A program made the position numbers and the translations under genes. DNA of 64,000 nt. Origin: Enterovibrio norvegicus DSM 15893. GTDB lineage: Bacteria > Pseudomonadota > Gammaproteobacteria > Enterobacterales > Vibrionaceae. Positions 9,376-18,991 of the stretch are shown piece by piece. Position 1 is the first letter of the stretch. Every line of letters starts with the position of its first letter. The notes beneath the pieces are model-generated. The model worked only from the letters and a program-made list of their open reading frames with translations, was not told where the DNA came from and searched no databases. The DNA lies in contig NZ_FOWR01000011.1 of NCBI RefSeq assembly GCF_900115495.1, positions 62,001 to 126,000 on the forward strand, written 5' to 3'.

Positions 9376-9401
9376 AAGGAGACGATTCGTCTCCTTTTTT
9401 A
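9376..9401 (+). terminator. terminator after srmB
   Basis: Hairpin AAGGAGAC / GTCTCCTT with loop GATTC, followed by a T-run. Confidence 0.85.
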
Positions 9402-9593
9402 TTTCTACTTCAATAACGCCAGCGAATTATTCTCACTCCCTCAACACCTCCAAAGCGACCTCGACGACAGATCAGGCTCACAAAGCATCACAAAATCAGC
9501 ACAAAACATTAACGATTAAGATCATTTTAAGTATATTCTGCTAACTTATTACAAAAATACAATTCCAACGCTTTGTCTTAGAGGGATCTTTTA

Positions 9594-11144
9594 ATGCAAT
9601 CTTTTGTAGATTTTTTAAACAGTATAATTTGGAGCCCAGTCCTTATTTACTTGTGCTTAGGCGCAGGCTTATTTTATTCAATCGCCACACGTTTTGTTCA
9701 AGTTCGCCAGTTCAACGAAATGTGCCGTCTACTACTTTCAGGGAAAAGTTCAGACAAAGGTATTTCATCGTTCCAAGCATTGGCCGTTTCACTGTCAGGC
9801 CGGGTCGGTACCGGTAATATTGCAGGTGTCGCCGCTGCTATTGGCTTTGGTGGACCCGGTGCCGTCTTCTGGATGTGGGTCGTGGCCTTTTTAGGCGCAG
9901 CCACCGCATACACAGAGTCAACACTGGCACAGATTTACAAAGAAGATGATAACGGCCAGTTCCGCGGTGGTCCGGCGTATTACATAGAGAAAGCCATGGG
10001 GCAGAAGTGGTACGCGTGGATTTTCGCTATCGCCACCATTTTCGCCTGTGGCGTGCTGCTACCGGGCGTGCAATCCAACAGCATTGGTAATGCCATTGAA
10101 GCTGCATTTGGATCAGGCGAAATGATCAACACGGCCATTGGCACTATCAGCTTGGCGAAGATCATCACTGGCTCAATCATCTCTGTGCTGCTTGGCTTTA
10201 TCATCTTTGGTGGTGTAAAGCGCATCGCGAGTTTCACGCAAGTCGTGGTACCTTTCATGGCACTGGCTTACATCATTATCGCGTTTGTCATCATTCTATT
10301 GCACATCACTGAAATCCCAGCGATTGTTTCGATGATCATTGGCGATGCATTCACGCCAATGGCAGGCTTTGGTGCGGCTATCGGTTGGGGCGTAAAACGA
10401 GGTGTTTACTCCAATGAAGCAGGTCAAGGAACAGGGCCACACGCTGCAGCGGCTGCAAACGTTCAGCACCCGGCCCAACAAGGCTTGGTTCAATCGTTCT
10501 CTATCTACATCGATACGCTGCTTGTCTGTTCTGCCACGGCCTTCATGATTCTCATCACTGGCGCGTACAACGTACACGGCATTGGCGATGCGTATATCGT
10601 GCAAAACGTAGCAGCAGAAATCGCGGCTAACGGCCCTGTCTTCACACAACTTGCTATCGAAAGCACCATGCCTGGTTGGGGCAAACCGTTCATTGCCATT
10701 GCATTGTTCTTCTTCGCCTTCACCACCATTTTGGCTTACTACTACATCGCAGAAACCAACATTGCTTATATCCGCCGCAGCGTGAAGGTACCTGGAATGA
10801 TGTTCGCGCTAAAGCTCGTGCTGATGACTGCGGTGTTCTACGGTACAGTCAAAGCTGCGAACCTCGCTTGGGCCATGGGTGACGTAGGTGTCGGCTTAAT
10901 GGCATGGCTAAACATTGTCGGCATTCTCACCATCTTCTTCTTGGGCAGACCGGCGTTGAAAGCGCTGAAAGACTATGAACGCCAACAGAAAGAAGGCGTA
11001 GAGAAATACACTTTCGATCCGGTGAAACTCGGCATCAAAAATGCGGATTACTGGGAACGTCGCTTCGCATGTGAGCAAGAGGAAAGCACAGCGCAAAACA
11101 ACACTGATAAAACGCCTAACAAACTGGTTAATCCAACGGCGTAA
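9594..11144 (+). CDS. Na+:alanine/glycine symporter (AGCS family), copy 1
   Basis: Inner-membrane sodium-coupled importer of small neutral amino acids (alanine, glycine). The 516 residues form about 10-11 membrane helices with the AGCS signatures SFQALAVSLSGRVGTGNIAGV near residue 60, GGPGAVFWMW, FRGGPAYYIEKAMG and FSNEAGQGT-like YSNEAGQGTGPHAAAA. The N terminus (NSIIWSPVLIYLCLGAGLFY) is also typical. It has its own promoter region and terminator, so it is monocistronic. A second AGCS paralogue lies 1 kb away on the other strand (12180-13631). The substrate cannot be told from sequence. No glycine riboswitch is visible upstream, unlike some Vibrio AGCS genes. Confidence 0.92.
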   Translation: MQSFVDFLNSIIWSPVLIYLCLGAGLFYSIATRFVQVRQFNEMCRLLLSGKSSDKGISSFQALAVSLSGRVGTGNIAGVAAAIGFGGPGAVFWMWVVAFLGAATAYTESTLAQIYKEDDNGQFRGGPAYYIEKAMGQKWYAWIFAIATIFACGVLLPGVQSNSIGNAIEAAFGSGEMINTAIGTISLAKIITGSIISVLLGFIIFGGVKRIASFTQVVVPFMALAYIIIAFVIILLHITEIPAIVSMIIGDAFTPMAGFGAAIGWGVKRGVYSNEAGQGTGPHAAAAANVQHPAQQGLVQSFSIYIDTLLVCSATAFMILITGAYNVHGIGDAYIVQNVAAEIAANGPVFTQLAIESTMPGWGKPFIAIALFFFAFTTILAYYYIAETNIAYIRRSVKVPGMMFALKLVLMTAVFYGTVKAANLAWAMGDVGVGLMAWLNIVGILTIFFLGRPALKALKDYERQQKEGVEKYTFDPVKLGIKNADYWERRFACEQEESTAQNNTDKTPNKLVNPTA

Positions 11145-11216
11145 TATCGATGAATGTTACCAGTAGCAGGTGCGTTAACTGCGCCTTGCTACTGCTTAAC
11201 AAAAACCATACCGAAA

Positions 11217-11250
11217 CAAAAAAAAAGGTTAGCCTCGGCTAACCTTTTTT
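11217..11250. terminator. bidirectional terminator, AGCS1 / yaaA
   Basis: A-run, GGTTAGCC TCG GGCTAACC (the loop closes on CTCGG), T-run. It sits between convergent genes and has U-tracts both ways. Confidence 0.9.
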
Positions 11251-11283
11251 AATCACTATCGATGGTTTACTCATCACAACGCA

Positions 11284-12057
11284 TTACTGCTCTTCGCGTT
11301 TGAACACCAACTCTTTATCGTTAGATTCTTCCTCGCTGAACCAGTAGCCTGCACGGTCAAAGGCTTTCAAACCTTCAACGCTGTCGATACGCTCATCAAT
11401 GATATATCTCGCCATCATGCCTCGGGCTTTCTTGGCGTAGAAACTGATGACCTTGTATTGGCCTTTTTTGCAGTCTTTGAACACAGGCGTGACGATCTTA
11501 CCGTCCAATTTCGCAGGTTTAACCGCTTTGAAGTATTCATTAGACGCTAAGTTCACAAGCAGTTTGTCATTCTGCGCAGCCAGTGCCGCATTCAATTCGT
11601 TAGTGATGATCTCACCCCAGAATTGATAAAGGTTTGTACCGCGTTCGTTGGCCAGTTTTGTGCCCATTTCCAAACGGTAAGGTTGCATCAAATCCAGTGG
11701 TCGAAGCAATCCGTACAAACCAGACAACATGCGCAGGTGATCTTGCGCCCATGTATAGTCATCGTCACTCATGCTTTCCGCTTCAAGACCGGTATACACG
11801 TCGCCTTTGAAAGCCAATACCGCAGGGCGAGCATTGTCCGTTGTAAATGTCGGTGACCATTCTGCAAAACGCGCTACGTTCAACCCTGCGATTTTATCGC
11901 TCACTTTCATTAAGCCAGAAATATCAGCAGGTGTAAGCTTACGGCACACTTCAATGAGCTTTTCTGAATGCGCAGTCAGCATCGGCTGGGTATGACGATC
12001 AGTGGCCAATGGTGATTCGTAATCCAAGGTTTTCGCAGGTGAAACCACGATAAGCAT
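11284..12057 (-). CDS. yaaA: peroxide stress protein YaaA
   Basis: YaaA (DUF328/UPF0246) protects against hydrogen peroxide in E. coli, where it limits intracellular free iron and is induced by OxyR. The 257-residue protein begins with the family hallmark [16 protein letters not shown] and contains the conserved [33 protein letters not shown] and [11 protein letters not shown] blocks. It is cytoplasmic with no membrane segment. It lies next to a YaaJ-like AGCS transporter on the same strand, as in E. coli (yaaA-yaaJ), but a terminator-like hairpin separates them. Confidence 0.95.
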   Translation of the reverse strand: MLIVVSPAKTLDYESPLATDRHTQPMLTAHSEKLIEVCRKLTPADISGLMKVSDKIAGLNVARFAEWSPTFTTDNARPAVLAFKGDVYTGLEAESMSDDDYTWAQDHLRMLSGLYGLLRPLDLMQPYRLEMGTKLANERGTNLYQFWGEIITNELNAALAAQNDKLLVNLASNEYFKAVKPAKLDGKIVTPVFKDCKKGQYKVISFYAKKARGMMARYIIDERIDSVEGLKAFDRAGYWFSEEESNDKELVFKREEQ

Positions 12058-12103
12058 AATGTTCTTCCCTCATTTTTCACTTGTTAAGAGGTTAACATTT
12101 AAA

Positions 12104-12137
12104 GGCAAAAAAGCCACGCGATGAGGCATGGCTTTTT
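12104..12137 (-). terminator. terminator after yaaJ-like gene
   Basis: Imperfect hairpin AAAAGCCA(C)G / CATGGCTTTT with T-runs, just downstream of the minus-strand symporter gene and upstream of yaaA. Confidence 0.7.
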
Positions 12138-12179
12138 CCTATGGCTATGATGGGTATTTCCTATTATTCCGCCACGGTC

Positions 12180-13631
12180 TTACCGTGATGTTTTTGATTC
12201 AGCCTTTTCAGGCGCTTTACCCCACACACCCGGTTCAATTTGATTCAGCATGTCTGGGTATTGGCGACCATCAAAAGCAGGGACTTTGCCGTGTTTGAGT
12301 TGTTGGTTGTAATCCTTCGCGAGCTTAATCACGGTACCAGACAACAACAAAATCGCGATCATGTTAACGATGGCCATGAGCCCCATGGAGGTGTCCGCCA
12401 TTACCCACACAATCGGCAATTCCGCCAAAGCCCCAAACATCACCATGCCTAATACAATGCATCGGAAGACATTTAGCACCACTTTATGATTGTACTTAAG
12501 GAAAATAAGGTTGGTTTCAGCGTACGAATAATTGGCAATGATCGACGTAAAAGCAAAGAAGAAAATCGCAACCGCAATGAAAATCCCGCCCCAATCCCCC
12601 ACTTGGCTAGACAGCGCACGTTGTGTCAATTCAATGCCCGTAATATCGCTGCCCGGCATGTATTCGCCCGACATCAAAATGATCGCAACGGTGGCCGAAC
12701 AAATCACAATGGTATCGACAAACACGCCAAGCATTTGCACATAGCCTTGCGATGCTGGGTGAGGAGGATAAGGCGTTGCCGTTGCCGCTGCATTAGGCGC
12801 AGAACCCATGCCTGCTTCATTAGAAAACAAACCACGTTTGATTCCTTGAACCATGCCCTGAGCGACGGTGTAACCCAGTGCTCCTGACGCGGCTTCTTCC
12901 AAACCAAACGCACTGCGGAAGATAAGCGAAAGCACATCTGGTACTTTCTCAAGGTTCGTGAGCATCACGTAAACCGCAAGCACCAGATACAAAAGCGCCA
13001 TCAATGGCACGATGATTTCTGCCGTGCGGGCAATTTTACGAATGCCGCCGAAAATGACAAAAGAAGAAAGAACAACCAGTGCAAATCCGACATATAGGGG
13101 ATCAGCACCAAACGCGACGTAAGCAGCTTGGGTGATAGAGTTTGCTTGCACCGAGTTAAACACAAGACCAAAAGCGATAATGAGCAAGACAGAGAACACC
13201 ACGCCCATCCAGCGCATGCCCAACCCTCTTTCCATGTAGTAAGCAGGGCCACCACGGAAATTACCGTCATCATCACGGGTTTTGTAGAGCTGCGCGAGCG
13301 TGCTTTCCGCAAACGCCGTCGCCATACCCAAGATGGCGATAAGCCACATCCAGAAAATTGCGCCCGGACCACCAAGCGTCAACGCAACGGCGATACCCGC
13401 CATGTTTCCTGTACCAACACGCGCGGCCAAACTCGTGCACAATGCTTGGAAAGACGATATGCCGTCTTTGTCTGATTTACGGCTGTTCTTCATCACTTTA
13501 AACATGTGGCCAAAATGACGAACTTGGATAAACCCAAGACGCAGAGTGAAGAAGATGCCACCGCCAATCAGGAGATAGATCAACACTGATCCCCAAATCA
13601 GGTCGTTCAAAAAATTAACCAGACTTACCAC
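12180..13631 (-). CDS. yaaJ: Na+:alanine/glycine symporter YaaJ-like (AGCS family), copy 2
   Basis: Second AGCS symporter, 483 residues, closer to E. coli YaaJ than the copy at 9594: LWGSVLIYLL-type N terminus, SSFQALCTSLAARVGTGN, FRGGPAYYMERGLGMRWMGV, SNEAGMGSAPNAAATATPYP and the C-terminal KVPAFDGRQYPDML. About 10-11 helices are expected. The start is GTG at 13631, with AGAGAGG just upstream. Its adjacency to yaaA supports the name. The roughly 230-bp leader contains a small AAGCAA/TTGCTT hairpin but no recognisable riboswitch. Substrate preference is unknown. Confidence 0.88.
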   Translation of the reverse strand: MVSLVNFLNDLIWGSVLIYLLIGGGIFFTLRLGFIQVRHFGHMFKVMKNSRKSDKDGISSFQALCTSLAARVGTGNMAGIAVALTLGGPGAIFWMWLIAILGMATAFAESTLAQLYKTRDDDGNFRGGPAYYMERGLGMRWMGVVFSVLLIIAFGLVFNSVQANSITQAAYVAFGADPLYVGFALVVLSSFVIFGGIRKIARTAEIIVPLMALLYLVLAVYVMLTNLEKVPDVLSLIFRSAFGLEEAASGALGYTVAQGMVQGIKRGLFSNEAGMGSAPNAAATATPYPPHPASQGYVQMLGVFVDTIVICSATVAIILMSGEYMPGSDITGIELTQRALSSQVGDWGGIFIAVAIFFFAFTSIIANYSYAETNLIFLKYNHKVVLNVFRCIVLGMVMFGALAELPIVWVMADTSMGLMAIVNMIAILLLSGTVIKLAKDYNQQLKHGKVPAFDGRQYPDMLNQIEPGVWGKAPEKAESKTSR

Positions 13632-14247
13632 GCCTACCTCTCTGTACGCATAAACATTCTTGCCAGCGAAAACGTCTCCAATGAGGGAGCGTGTGACTTG
13701 AAGTGAAAAGCAAAAAATTGCTTCTCAAAAAATGCGGATGGTTCGAACCCAGATTGGCTCGACATCCCTTTGAATGCATTGTTTTAGTATTGGTATTGCA
13801 GGTGTTACCAGCAATTTTCCGCGAGATGATGAAGGTAGCGCCCACAAAAATCAATATGCATTAATCATCATATCGATATCTATTTGTTTTTATTTTTCGC
13901 CTTCTTATAAAAACACATGATGCTTTTTGGTTACATATGAGGAACATTTTATTTTCTTCGTGTTTTCTTTGTTTTTACCACCCTAATCTTTAGAGTACGT
14001 AACATTTTCATTCCTAGTGTATTGCTGTCATTGAGCTTTTCCCTGTTTTTCCGCAATGACACCCTTTTTCTTCTTTGCGACAACATTTGCCTATGCCACT
14101 GTGCGCATTTTGTACGATTATTCATTTTAGGTGATTTGTATCTCATAAAAACTTCACCCAAGTGCAACAAATGAGAAACACTTCAATTTTATTTTGAAGA
14201 AGGTTTGATACTTAATTAGCGACCGCTAAGGAAAAATGAGGTGAATT
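13632..14247. other. AT-rich divergent intergenic region
   Basis: 616 bp without a gene I can support. It carries the promoters of the minus-strand symporter and of the plus-strand small gene at 14248. A 10-bp palindrome GGTTCGAACC lies at 13740-13749. A minus-strand 73-codon basic ORF (13949-14170) is rich in rare AGG/AGA codons and is probably spurious. Confidence 0.5.
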
Positions 14248-14430
14248 ATGGATAGCTTTGCCTTCAACGAACTTTTTGACCAAGAGCGCCCACAACGCGG
14301 TGGACGAACCAAACAAGCTAAACGTAAATGGAGAGAGATCGAAGCATTGCAAGACAGGCAACGCTTGCGTAAAGAGCTACAAGATATCGATATGCTTGGC
14401 AACTTGAACGACGGTGACTTTGATCTTTAA
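14248..14430 (+). CDS. small DUF3545-like protein
   Basis: A 60-residue soluble, highly charged protein: acidic-aromatic N terminus (MDSFAFNELFDQE), a basic centre (RTKQAKRKWREIEALQDR) predicted helical, and an acidic tail ending DGDFDL. The KRKWREIEALQD core resembles the DUF3545 family of small Vibrio and Shewanella proteins, whose function is unknown. The ribosome site is GAGGTG, six bases before the ATG, and a strong terminator follows, so this is a genuine short monocistronic gene. I do not assign a function. Confidence 0.75.
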   Translation: MDSFAFNELFDQERPQRGGRTKQAKRKWREIEALQDRQRLRKELQDIDMLGNLNDGDFDL

Positions 14431-14496
14431 CCATCTCGTTCAGTGTTCGTAGAAACCTCCCACGCACGACACACTGTGCGCAGCGCCGGATTTGTA

Positions 14497-14525
14497 AAAG
14501 GCACCTTTTAAAGGTGCCTTTTTAT
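14497..14525. terminator. bidirectional terminator
   Basis: AAAAGGCACCTTT / AAAGGTGCCTTTTT perfect hairpin between the small plus-strand gene and the convergent hemerythrin-like gene. Confidence 0.92.
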
Positions 14526-14558
14526 TTTACCGCCCGACAAGCAACGTCCACCGGATCG

Positions 14559-15086
14559 TTAGATAGACGCCGCCAGTTCCTTAAACTTCGCAGACACATT
14601 CTTACCAAACAGCGGATCATGATCATCTTCATCCCAGCGCGCTTGCAGTATGTCCCAATCTCCCGTCGTCATCGCACGTTCAATCACTGGCAATACGGAT
14701 GTTTCCTCAAGTTCTAAGTGCGCCCGTTGCGTCATCACAAAGCCATTTAGCTTGTCAGCAAACACATCAAGCGGGATCACGGCATCCATCAGCACCATCT
14801 CAATGGTTAACGCAAAATCAGCCGTGAGCTCTGCTAGCGCTTGATGATCATCATCGAGTGCTGCAACACGTTCCGCATCCACATAGTGCTCAATATAATA
14901 GTGGTAAATCAGATCTTCTTTGGGGTGATGGTATTTTTCGGCGTGTTCTTGAAGGTAAACAACCACATCTCTAATCAGGCTGTAATTAACGTCTTTTTCG
15001 GCGCGGATTGCGGACAGCTTTTCCGTAAGCAACTGCAGTAAGCGGTTTATATTGTTGTGATCTTTATGAATGCTGGCTAATAACAT
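14559..15086 (-). CDS. hemerythrin (HHE)-domain protein
   Basis: 175-residue all-helical protein with hemerythrin-like histidine/carboxylate metal ligands: HKDHNNI (residues 7-13), EKYHHPKEDLIYHYY (about 50-64), DDDHQAL (about 79-85) and QRAHLELEETSVLP (about 120-133). Proteins of this type bind a di-iron centre and in bacteria sense or scavenge O2 or NO, or repair iron centres. Which applies here cannot be told from sequence. A textbook Shine-Dalgarno AAGGAGGTG lies just before the ATG. The gene is monocistronic between two terminators. It is not YtfE/RIC-like in length. Confidence 0.85.
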   Translation of the reverse strand: MLLASIHKDHNNINRLLQLLTEKLSAIRAEKDVNYSLIRDVVVYLQEHAEKYHHPKEDLIYHYYIEHYVDAERVAALDDDHQALAELTADFALTIEMVLMDAVIPLDVFADKLNGFVMTQRAHLELEETSVLPVIERAMTTGDWDILQARWDEDDHDPLFGKNVSAKFKELAASI

Positions 15087-15199
15087 AGCACCTCCTTGTC
15101 TTCATTCACACGAACTTACTCAGTCTATCGAAGCGGTGAGATGACAAATTGCGCATGGTCATTTTTTGCGCAGTTATTTCAACAGGAGGGTGGAAATAA

Positions 15200-15235
15200 T
15201 AAAACCCGCGATCAGCGTCACTGATAGCGGGTTTC
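15200..15235 (-). terminator. terminator after ung
   Basis: AAACCCGC / GCGGGTTT stem with an inner GATCAG/CTGATA extension. On the minus strand it is followed by TTATTATT. It ends the ung transcript. Confidence 0.75.
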
Positions 15236-15292
15236 GATTCACTAACGTCCTGAAACGGTACGTTGTTAAAGACGGTTATCGGAAAGGCAATA

Positions 15293-15970
15293 TCAATCTA
15301 AGACAGGCTGCCAATCGATTGGCGCTTTCCCTTGCTCACTCAACAATTGATTTGTTTGAGAGAAATGCCCACAGCCCAAAAATCCTCGATGCGCAGACAA
15401 TGGTGAAGGATGCGGCGCTTCCAATACATGGTGACGTGTTCGGTCAATCACGCGTCCTTTTTTGCGAGCATGTGCGCCCCAAAGCAGGAAGACAACGCCA
15501 TCAGTGTGCGCGTTTACGGCTTCAATCACACGATCAGTAAAGGTTTCCCAGCCAAGGTGAGCATGAGAGTGTGCATTGCCTTGTTCAACCGTCAACACGG
15601 TATTGAGGAGTAACACGCCCTGATCAGCCCAGCTTTTCAAGTAACCGTGATTCGGGATCGAAAATCCCTCAATATCCTGTGCGAGCTCTTTGTACATGTT
15701 GACCAATGAAGGTGGGGTTTTAATGCCCGGTAAAACGGAGAAGCAAAGCCCGTGCGCTTGATTCGGGCCGTGATAAGGGTCTTGCCCTAAAATCACCACT
15801 TTCACGTCACTGAGTGCTGTAAAGCGAAAGGCATTGAACACATCCTCAGCGGGAGGAAATACCACGGTGCCACTTTCACGCGCCTCAGCCACATAGGCCA
15901 TGGTCTGTTTAAAGTAATCTTGCTCTTTTTCCCGACCGATCACTTCATGCCAGGTCACTGCCTCTGTCAT
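15293..15970 (-). CDS. ung: uracil-DNA glycosylase
   Basis: Family-1 UDG, which excises uracil from DNA and starts base-excision repair. The 225-residue protein shows the water-activating motif GQDPYHG (62-68, catalytic D64) and the minor-groove intercalation loop [11 protein letters not shown] (187-197, catalytic H187), at the E. coli numbering. It is downstream of nfo on the same strand with a 62-nt gap, pairing a glycosylase with an AP endonuclease of the same pathway. The two may be co-transcribed. Confidence 0.97.
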   Translation of the reverse strand: MTEAVTWHEVIGREKEQDYFKQTMAYVAEARESGTVVFPPAEDVFNAFRFTALSDVKVVILGQDPYHGPNQAHGLCFSVLPGIKTPPSLVNMYKELAQDIEGFSIPNHGYLKSWADQGVLLLNTVLTVEQGNAHSHAHLGWETFTDRVIEAVNAHTDGVVFLLWGAHARKKGRVIDRTRHHVLEAPHPSPLSAHRGFLGCGHFSQTNQLLSEQGKAPIDWQPVLD

Positions 15971-16032
15971 TGCTACTTCGTCCTTACTTGGTTCAAAAAC
16001 GTTATTCTACACCCAAAACAACCTGTCACGGC

Positions 16033-16884
16033 TTACGCCGTGGCGACTTGAAATTGACGCAACAAGCGAATCTCTTCCGCCCAACGTTCAGGTTTGATGG
16101 TTTCTAAAATAAGTGGGATGCCATCAAATCGTGCATCTTGCATCAGCACTTCAAAACACGCCAACCCAATTTCGCCTTCGCCTAATGCTTGGTGACGGTC
16201 GACGCGGCTTCCTAGGGGTGTTTTGGCATCGTTTAGGTGCATCCCTCGAAGGAACTCAAACCCCACGATATCGCCAAATGCATTGAACGTGCTTTCCGCT
16301 GCACTGTGCGTACGTAAATCATACCCTGCTGCAAATGCATGACAGGTATCAATACAGACACCAACGCGTTGTTTGTCTTCGACCTGCTCGATGATGCTCG
16401 CAAGCTGTTCAAATGACCAACCTAAATTCGTGCCCTGCCCTGCGGTATTCTCGATCACAGCAACCACATGCGGCACGGCTTGATGCGCAAGGTTGATGGA
16501 TTCAGCAATCAAAGACAAACAAGATGCTTCACTGATTTTTTTCAGATGACTGCCAGGGTGGAAGTTGAGTAATGGCAGACCCAATTGTTCGCAGCGTTGC
16601 ATTTCGTCGATGAATGCATCACGCGATTTAATCAATTTCTCTTCTTCGGGCGCACCAAGGTTAATCAGGTAAGAGTCATGCGGCAAAATGGCTTCCGGGA
16701 CAAAACCCAGGCGCTGGCAATTCGCTTTAAAGGCGGAAACGGTGCTGGACTCCAACGGTTTGGCAACCCATTGGCGTTGGTTTTTGGTGAACAGTGCAAA
16801 CGCATTTGCGCCTAACTCGGCTGCGTTTACAGGGGCTTTATCTACGCCACCCGCAGCAGAAACGTGCGCTCCAATATATTTCAT
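16033..16884 (-). CDS. nfo: endonuclease IV (AP endonuclease)
   Basis: Zn-dependent AP endonuclease of base-excision repair. With the start at the ATG at 16884 the protein is 283 residues, and all nine metal ligands fall at E. coli numbering: H69, H109, E145, D179, H182, H216, D229, H231 and E261. This start is preferred over a GTG 15 bases upstream because GGAG precedes it at normal spacing and the protein then begins [13 protein letters not shown]. ung follows on the same strand. E. coli nfo belongs to the SoxRS regulon. I could not identify a SoxS box here. Confidence 0.97.
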   Translation of the reverse strand: MKYIGAHVSAAGGVDKAPVNAAELGANAFALFTKNQRQWVAKPLESSTVSAFKANCQRLGFVPEAILPHDSYLINLGAPEEEKLIKSRDAFIDEMQRCEQLGLPLLNFHPGSHLKKISEASCLSLIAESINLAHQAVPHVVAVIENTAGQGTNLGWSFEQLASIIEQVEDKQRVGVCIDTCHAFAAGYDLRTHSAAESTFNAFGDIVGFEFLRGMHLNDAKTPLGSRVDRHQALGEGEIGLACFEVLMQDARFDGIPLILETIKPERWAEEIRLLRQFQVATA

Positions 16885-17082
16885 TTTCTCTCCGCCCACT
16901 TCTTGCGGGATAGGTAATCACTTTAGTAACCGACAACATTTTAGGTTACATCTAGGGTGCTAAGAAGGCTTTTGCGATGGAAATTCACACATTAAAATGT
17001 GGTTATTTTATTACAAATGAAAGTCATCCATACATACCACCTATGTTACTTAATTGTTTAAAAGCAAACATTTGTAATTTTA

Positions 17083-17096
17083 TTGATGTGAGACAA
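17083..17096 (+). promoter_or_regulatory. upstream FNR-like site of grcA
   Basis: TTGAT-GTGA-GACAA: a perfect left half and a degenerate right half of the FNR consensus TTGAT-N4-ATCAA. Its centre is 53 bp upstream of the stronger site. Confidence 0.6.
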
Positions 17097-17135
17097 AAAA
17101 CACAGCGTGAGAATCCCGCATATTTTAGTTGTAAT

Positions 17136-17149
17136 TTGACCAAAATCAA
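17136..17149 (+). promoter_or_regulatory. FNR box of grcA
   Basis: TTGAC-CAAA-ATCAA, nine of ten consensus positions. If it acts as a class II activator site the start of transcription would lie near 17183, about 55 nt before the grcA ATG. Confidence 0.8.
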
Positions 17150-17238
17150 AATAACCTTACATTTAATAAGGCATACAGTACCCAGCTCATCAAAAGATGG
17201 AAAAATAAAACCACTAAAGCCTATCAAGGGGAAAGTTT

Positions 17239-17616
17239 ATGATCACTGGTATTCAAATCACTAAAGCAGCAAACGACAACCTATTGAACTCAATTTGGTT
17301 GCTGGACAGCGAAAACAACGAAGCGCGTTGCATTTGTGCACAGTCTGGCTTCGACGCTGACCAAGTTATCCCTGCCGCTGATCTAGGTGAGTACGAGAGC
17401 CGCGACATCGCGATCGAAGTGCCTGCAAAAATCGAAGGTGGCCAACACCTGAACGTAAACGTACTTAAGCGTGAAACGCTGGAAGATGCAGCTGCACACC
17501 CAGAAAAATACCCACAGCTAACGATCCGTGTATCTGGCTACGCAGTACGTTTCAACTCACTGACTGTTGAACAACAGCGTGACGTTATCGCGCGTACCTT
17601 CACTAACTCTCTGTAA
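17239..17616 (+). CDS. grcA: autonomous glycyl radical cofactor GrcA
   Basis: GrcA (YfiD) is a spare glycyl-radical domain that replaces the oxygen-damaged C terminus of pyruvate formate-lyase and restores its activity in microaerobic cells. The 125-residue protein closely follows the E. coli family: [18 protein letters not shown] at the start, [18 protein letters not shown], and the glycyl radical loop [10 protein letters not shown] with the radical glycine at G100. AAGGGGAAAG precedes the ATG. It is monocistronic with two FNR-type boxes upstream and a strong terminator, fitting anaerobic induction. Confidence 0.98.
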   Translation: MITGIQITKAANDNLLNSIWLLDSENNEARCICAQSGFDADQVIPAADLGEYESRDIAIEVPAKIEGGQHLNVNVLKRETLEDAAAHPEKYPQLTIRVSGYAVRFNSLTVEQQRDVIARTFTNSL

Positions 17617-17644
17617 TAGATTTTTCTGCACAGATAGCTAGAAT

Positions 17645-17675
17645 GAAAAAACCGACCCTTGGGTCGGTTTTTTGT
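17645..17675. terminator. bidirectional terminator, grcA / thrC
   Basis: AAAAAACCGACCC TT GGGTCGGTTTTTT hairpin between convergent grcA and thrC. Confidence 0.93.
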
Positions 17676-17707
17676 TTTTGCATTACGCCTTTCTGTGGGG
17701 CTTTTTC

Positions 17708-18991
17708 TTAGCCAGCCACTTCCATGAGGTAAGCGCGGATCTGAGCAAAATCAGCATCGCGTTCAGACGACAGCAATTCCATCACAGCATGCTTCGCCAG
17801 CGGACCCGGCAATGGGATGTCTTGTCCAAGAATGTCATCTACCGATTCTTTGAACTTCGCTGGGTGCGCAGTGCAAAGGAACAAGCCATATTCACCGTCC
17901 TGCAATTGCTCTTCTAGCAAGCGGTAAGCAATCGCACCGTGTGGTTCACATAGGTAGCCTGCGTCAAACATGGCTTTCAGTGTTTCCGCTGTTTCTTTGT
18001 CAGTCACTGCGCCTGAAGCCAATTCGTTCAATCCCCATCCTTTACGTTGGCAAAGCTCTTCGATGCGCGGCCAGTTGTTTGGCTGACTGACATCCATCGC
18101 ATTCGACAATGTTGGAATAGTGGGTGTTGGCGTCCACTCACCTGTTTTCAGGTAACGTGGCACAGTGTCATTCACGTTGGTCGCGGCAATGAAACGCTTG
18201 ATTGGTAAGCCAATCGCTTTTGCCAGCAAACCTGCCGTTAAGTTACCAAAGTTGCCGCTTGGTACAGAAATCACCAAGTTTTCACGCTGCTCTGGTGTCA
18301 ATTGAGACGCTGCTTCGAAGTAATAACAAATCTGTGCCATCAAACGGCTGATGTTGATGGAGTTCGCCGAGTTAAGACCAATCGCTTGGCGAAGTTCTGC
18401 ATCATCAAAGGCTTGTTTTACCATGGTTTGGCAATCATCAAAGGTACCGTTCACAGCCACTGTGTGAATGTTGCCACCCAAAGTACAGAAAAGCTTTTCC
18501 TGTAGCGGGCTGATTTTGCCTTTGGGATAAAGGATAACAACGTTGATGTTTTCCATGCCATAAAACGCATGGGCAACCGCCGCGCCAGTATCACCCGATG
18601 TTGCGGTTAAAATGGTCACTTTGCCGCCGTCAGACACGGCAGCCAGTGATTGCGCCATAAAGCGACCACCAAAGTCTTTGAACGCCAGTGTCGGCCCGTG
18701 GAACAGCTCCAATGCGCTGACACTGTCAGTGACTTTTTCGACTTTCGCAGGGAATTGGAATGCATTTTCAACCATTGAACGCACGGTTTCTTGTGGCAAT
18801 TCGTCGCCGATAAATGCAGACAGGATGTCGGTGCTGCGAGAAACGAAATCTTTCTCTAGCAACGCATCAACATCATCAAATGCGGGTAATTCACTCGGGA
18901 AGAACAAACCTTGGTTACGACCAAGACCTTGTTTTACTGCTTGTCCAAACGAGACCTGCTCGTCATTTTCCTTGATATTGTAAAGCTTCAT
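17708..18991 (-). CDS. thrC: threonine synthase
   Basis: PLP enzyme converting O-phosphohomoserine to threonine, the last step of the pathway. The 427 residues match the E. coli type. The PLP-lysine lies in [15 protein letters not shown] (K105). Other family segments are [34 protein letters not shown] and [13 protein letters not shown]. The ATG overlaps the end of thrB by 4 nt (translational coupling). It is the last gene of thrLABC and is followed by the shared terminator at 17645. Confidence 0.98.
   Translation of the reverse strand: MKLYNIKENDEQVSFGQAVKQGLGRNQGLFFPSELPAFDDVDALLEKDFVSRSTDILSAFIGDELPQETVRSMVENAFQFPAKVEKVTDSVSALELFHGPTLAFKDFGGRFMAQSLAAVSDGGKVTILTATSGDTGAAVAHAFYGMENINVVILYPKGKISPLQEKLFCTLGGNIHTVAVNGTFDDCQTMVKQAFDDAELRQAIGLNSANSINISRLMAQICYYFEAASQLTPEQRENLVISVPSGNFGNLTAGLLAKAIGLPIKRFIAATNVNDTVPRYLKTGEWTPTPTIPTLSNAMDVSQPNNWPRIEELCQRKGWGLNELASGAVTDKETAETLKAMFDAGYLCEPHGAIAYRLLEEQLQDGEYGLFLCTAHPAKFKESVDDILGQDIPLPGPLAKHAVMELLSSERDADFAQIRAYLMEVAG

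Larger units (their letters stand above)
16885..17238. other. nfo-grcA divergent promoter region
   Basis: 354 bp between divergent genes, very AT-rich on the grcA side. It holds two FNR-type boxes (17083-17096 and 17136-17149) belonging to grcA, described separately. I see no small gene in it. Confidence 0.7.

Noticed and set aside
13740-13749. tRNA T-arm-like GGTTCGAACC, suggesting a tRNA or tRNA remnant
   Set aside because: The flanking bases do not form a T-stem or acceptor stem on either strand. It is just a 10-bp palindrome.
13949-14170. 73-codon minus-strand basic ORF
   Set aside because: Rich in AGG/AGA codons, no recognisable motif, in AT-rich intergenic DNA. Codon use differs from neighbours and no ribosome site stands out.
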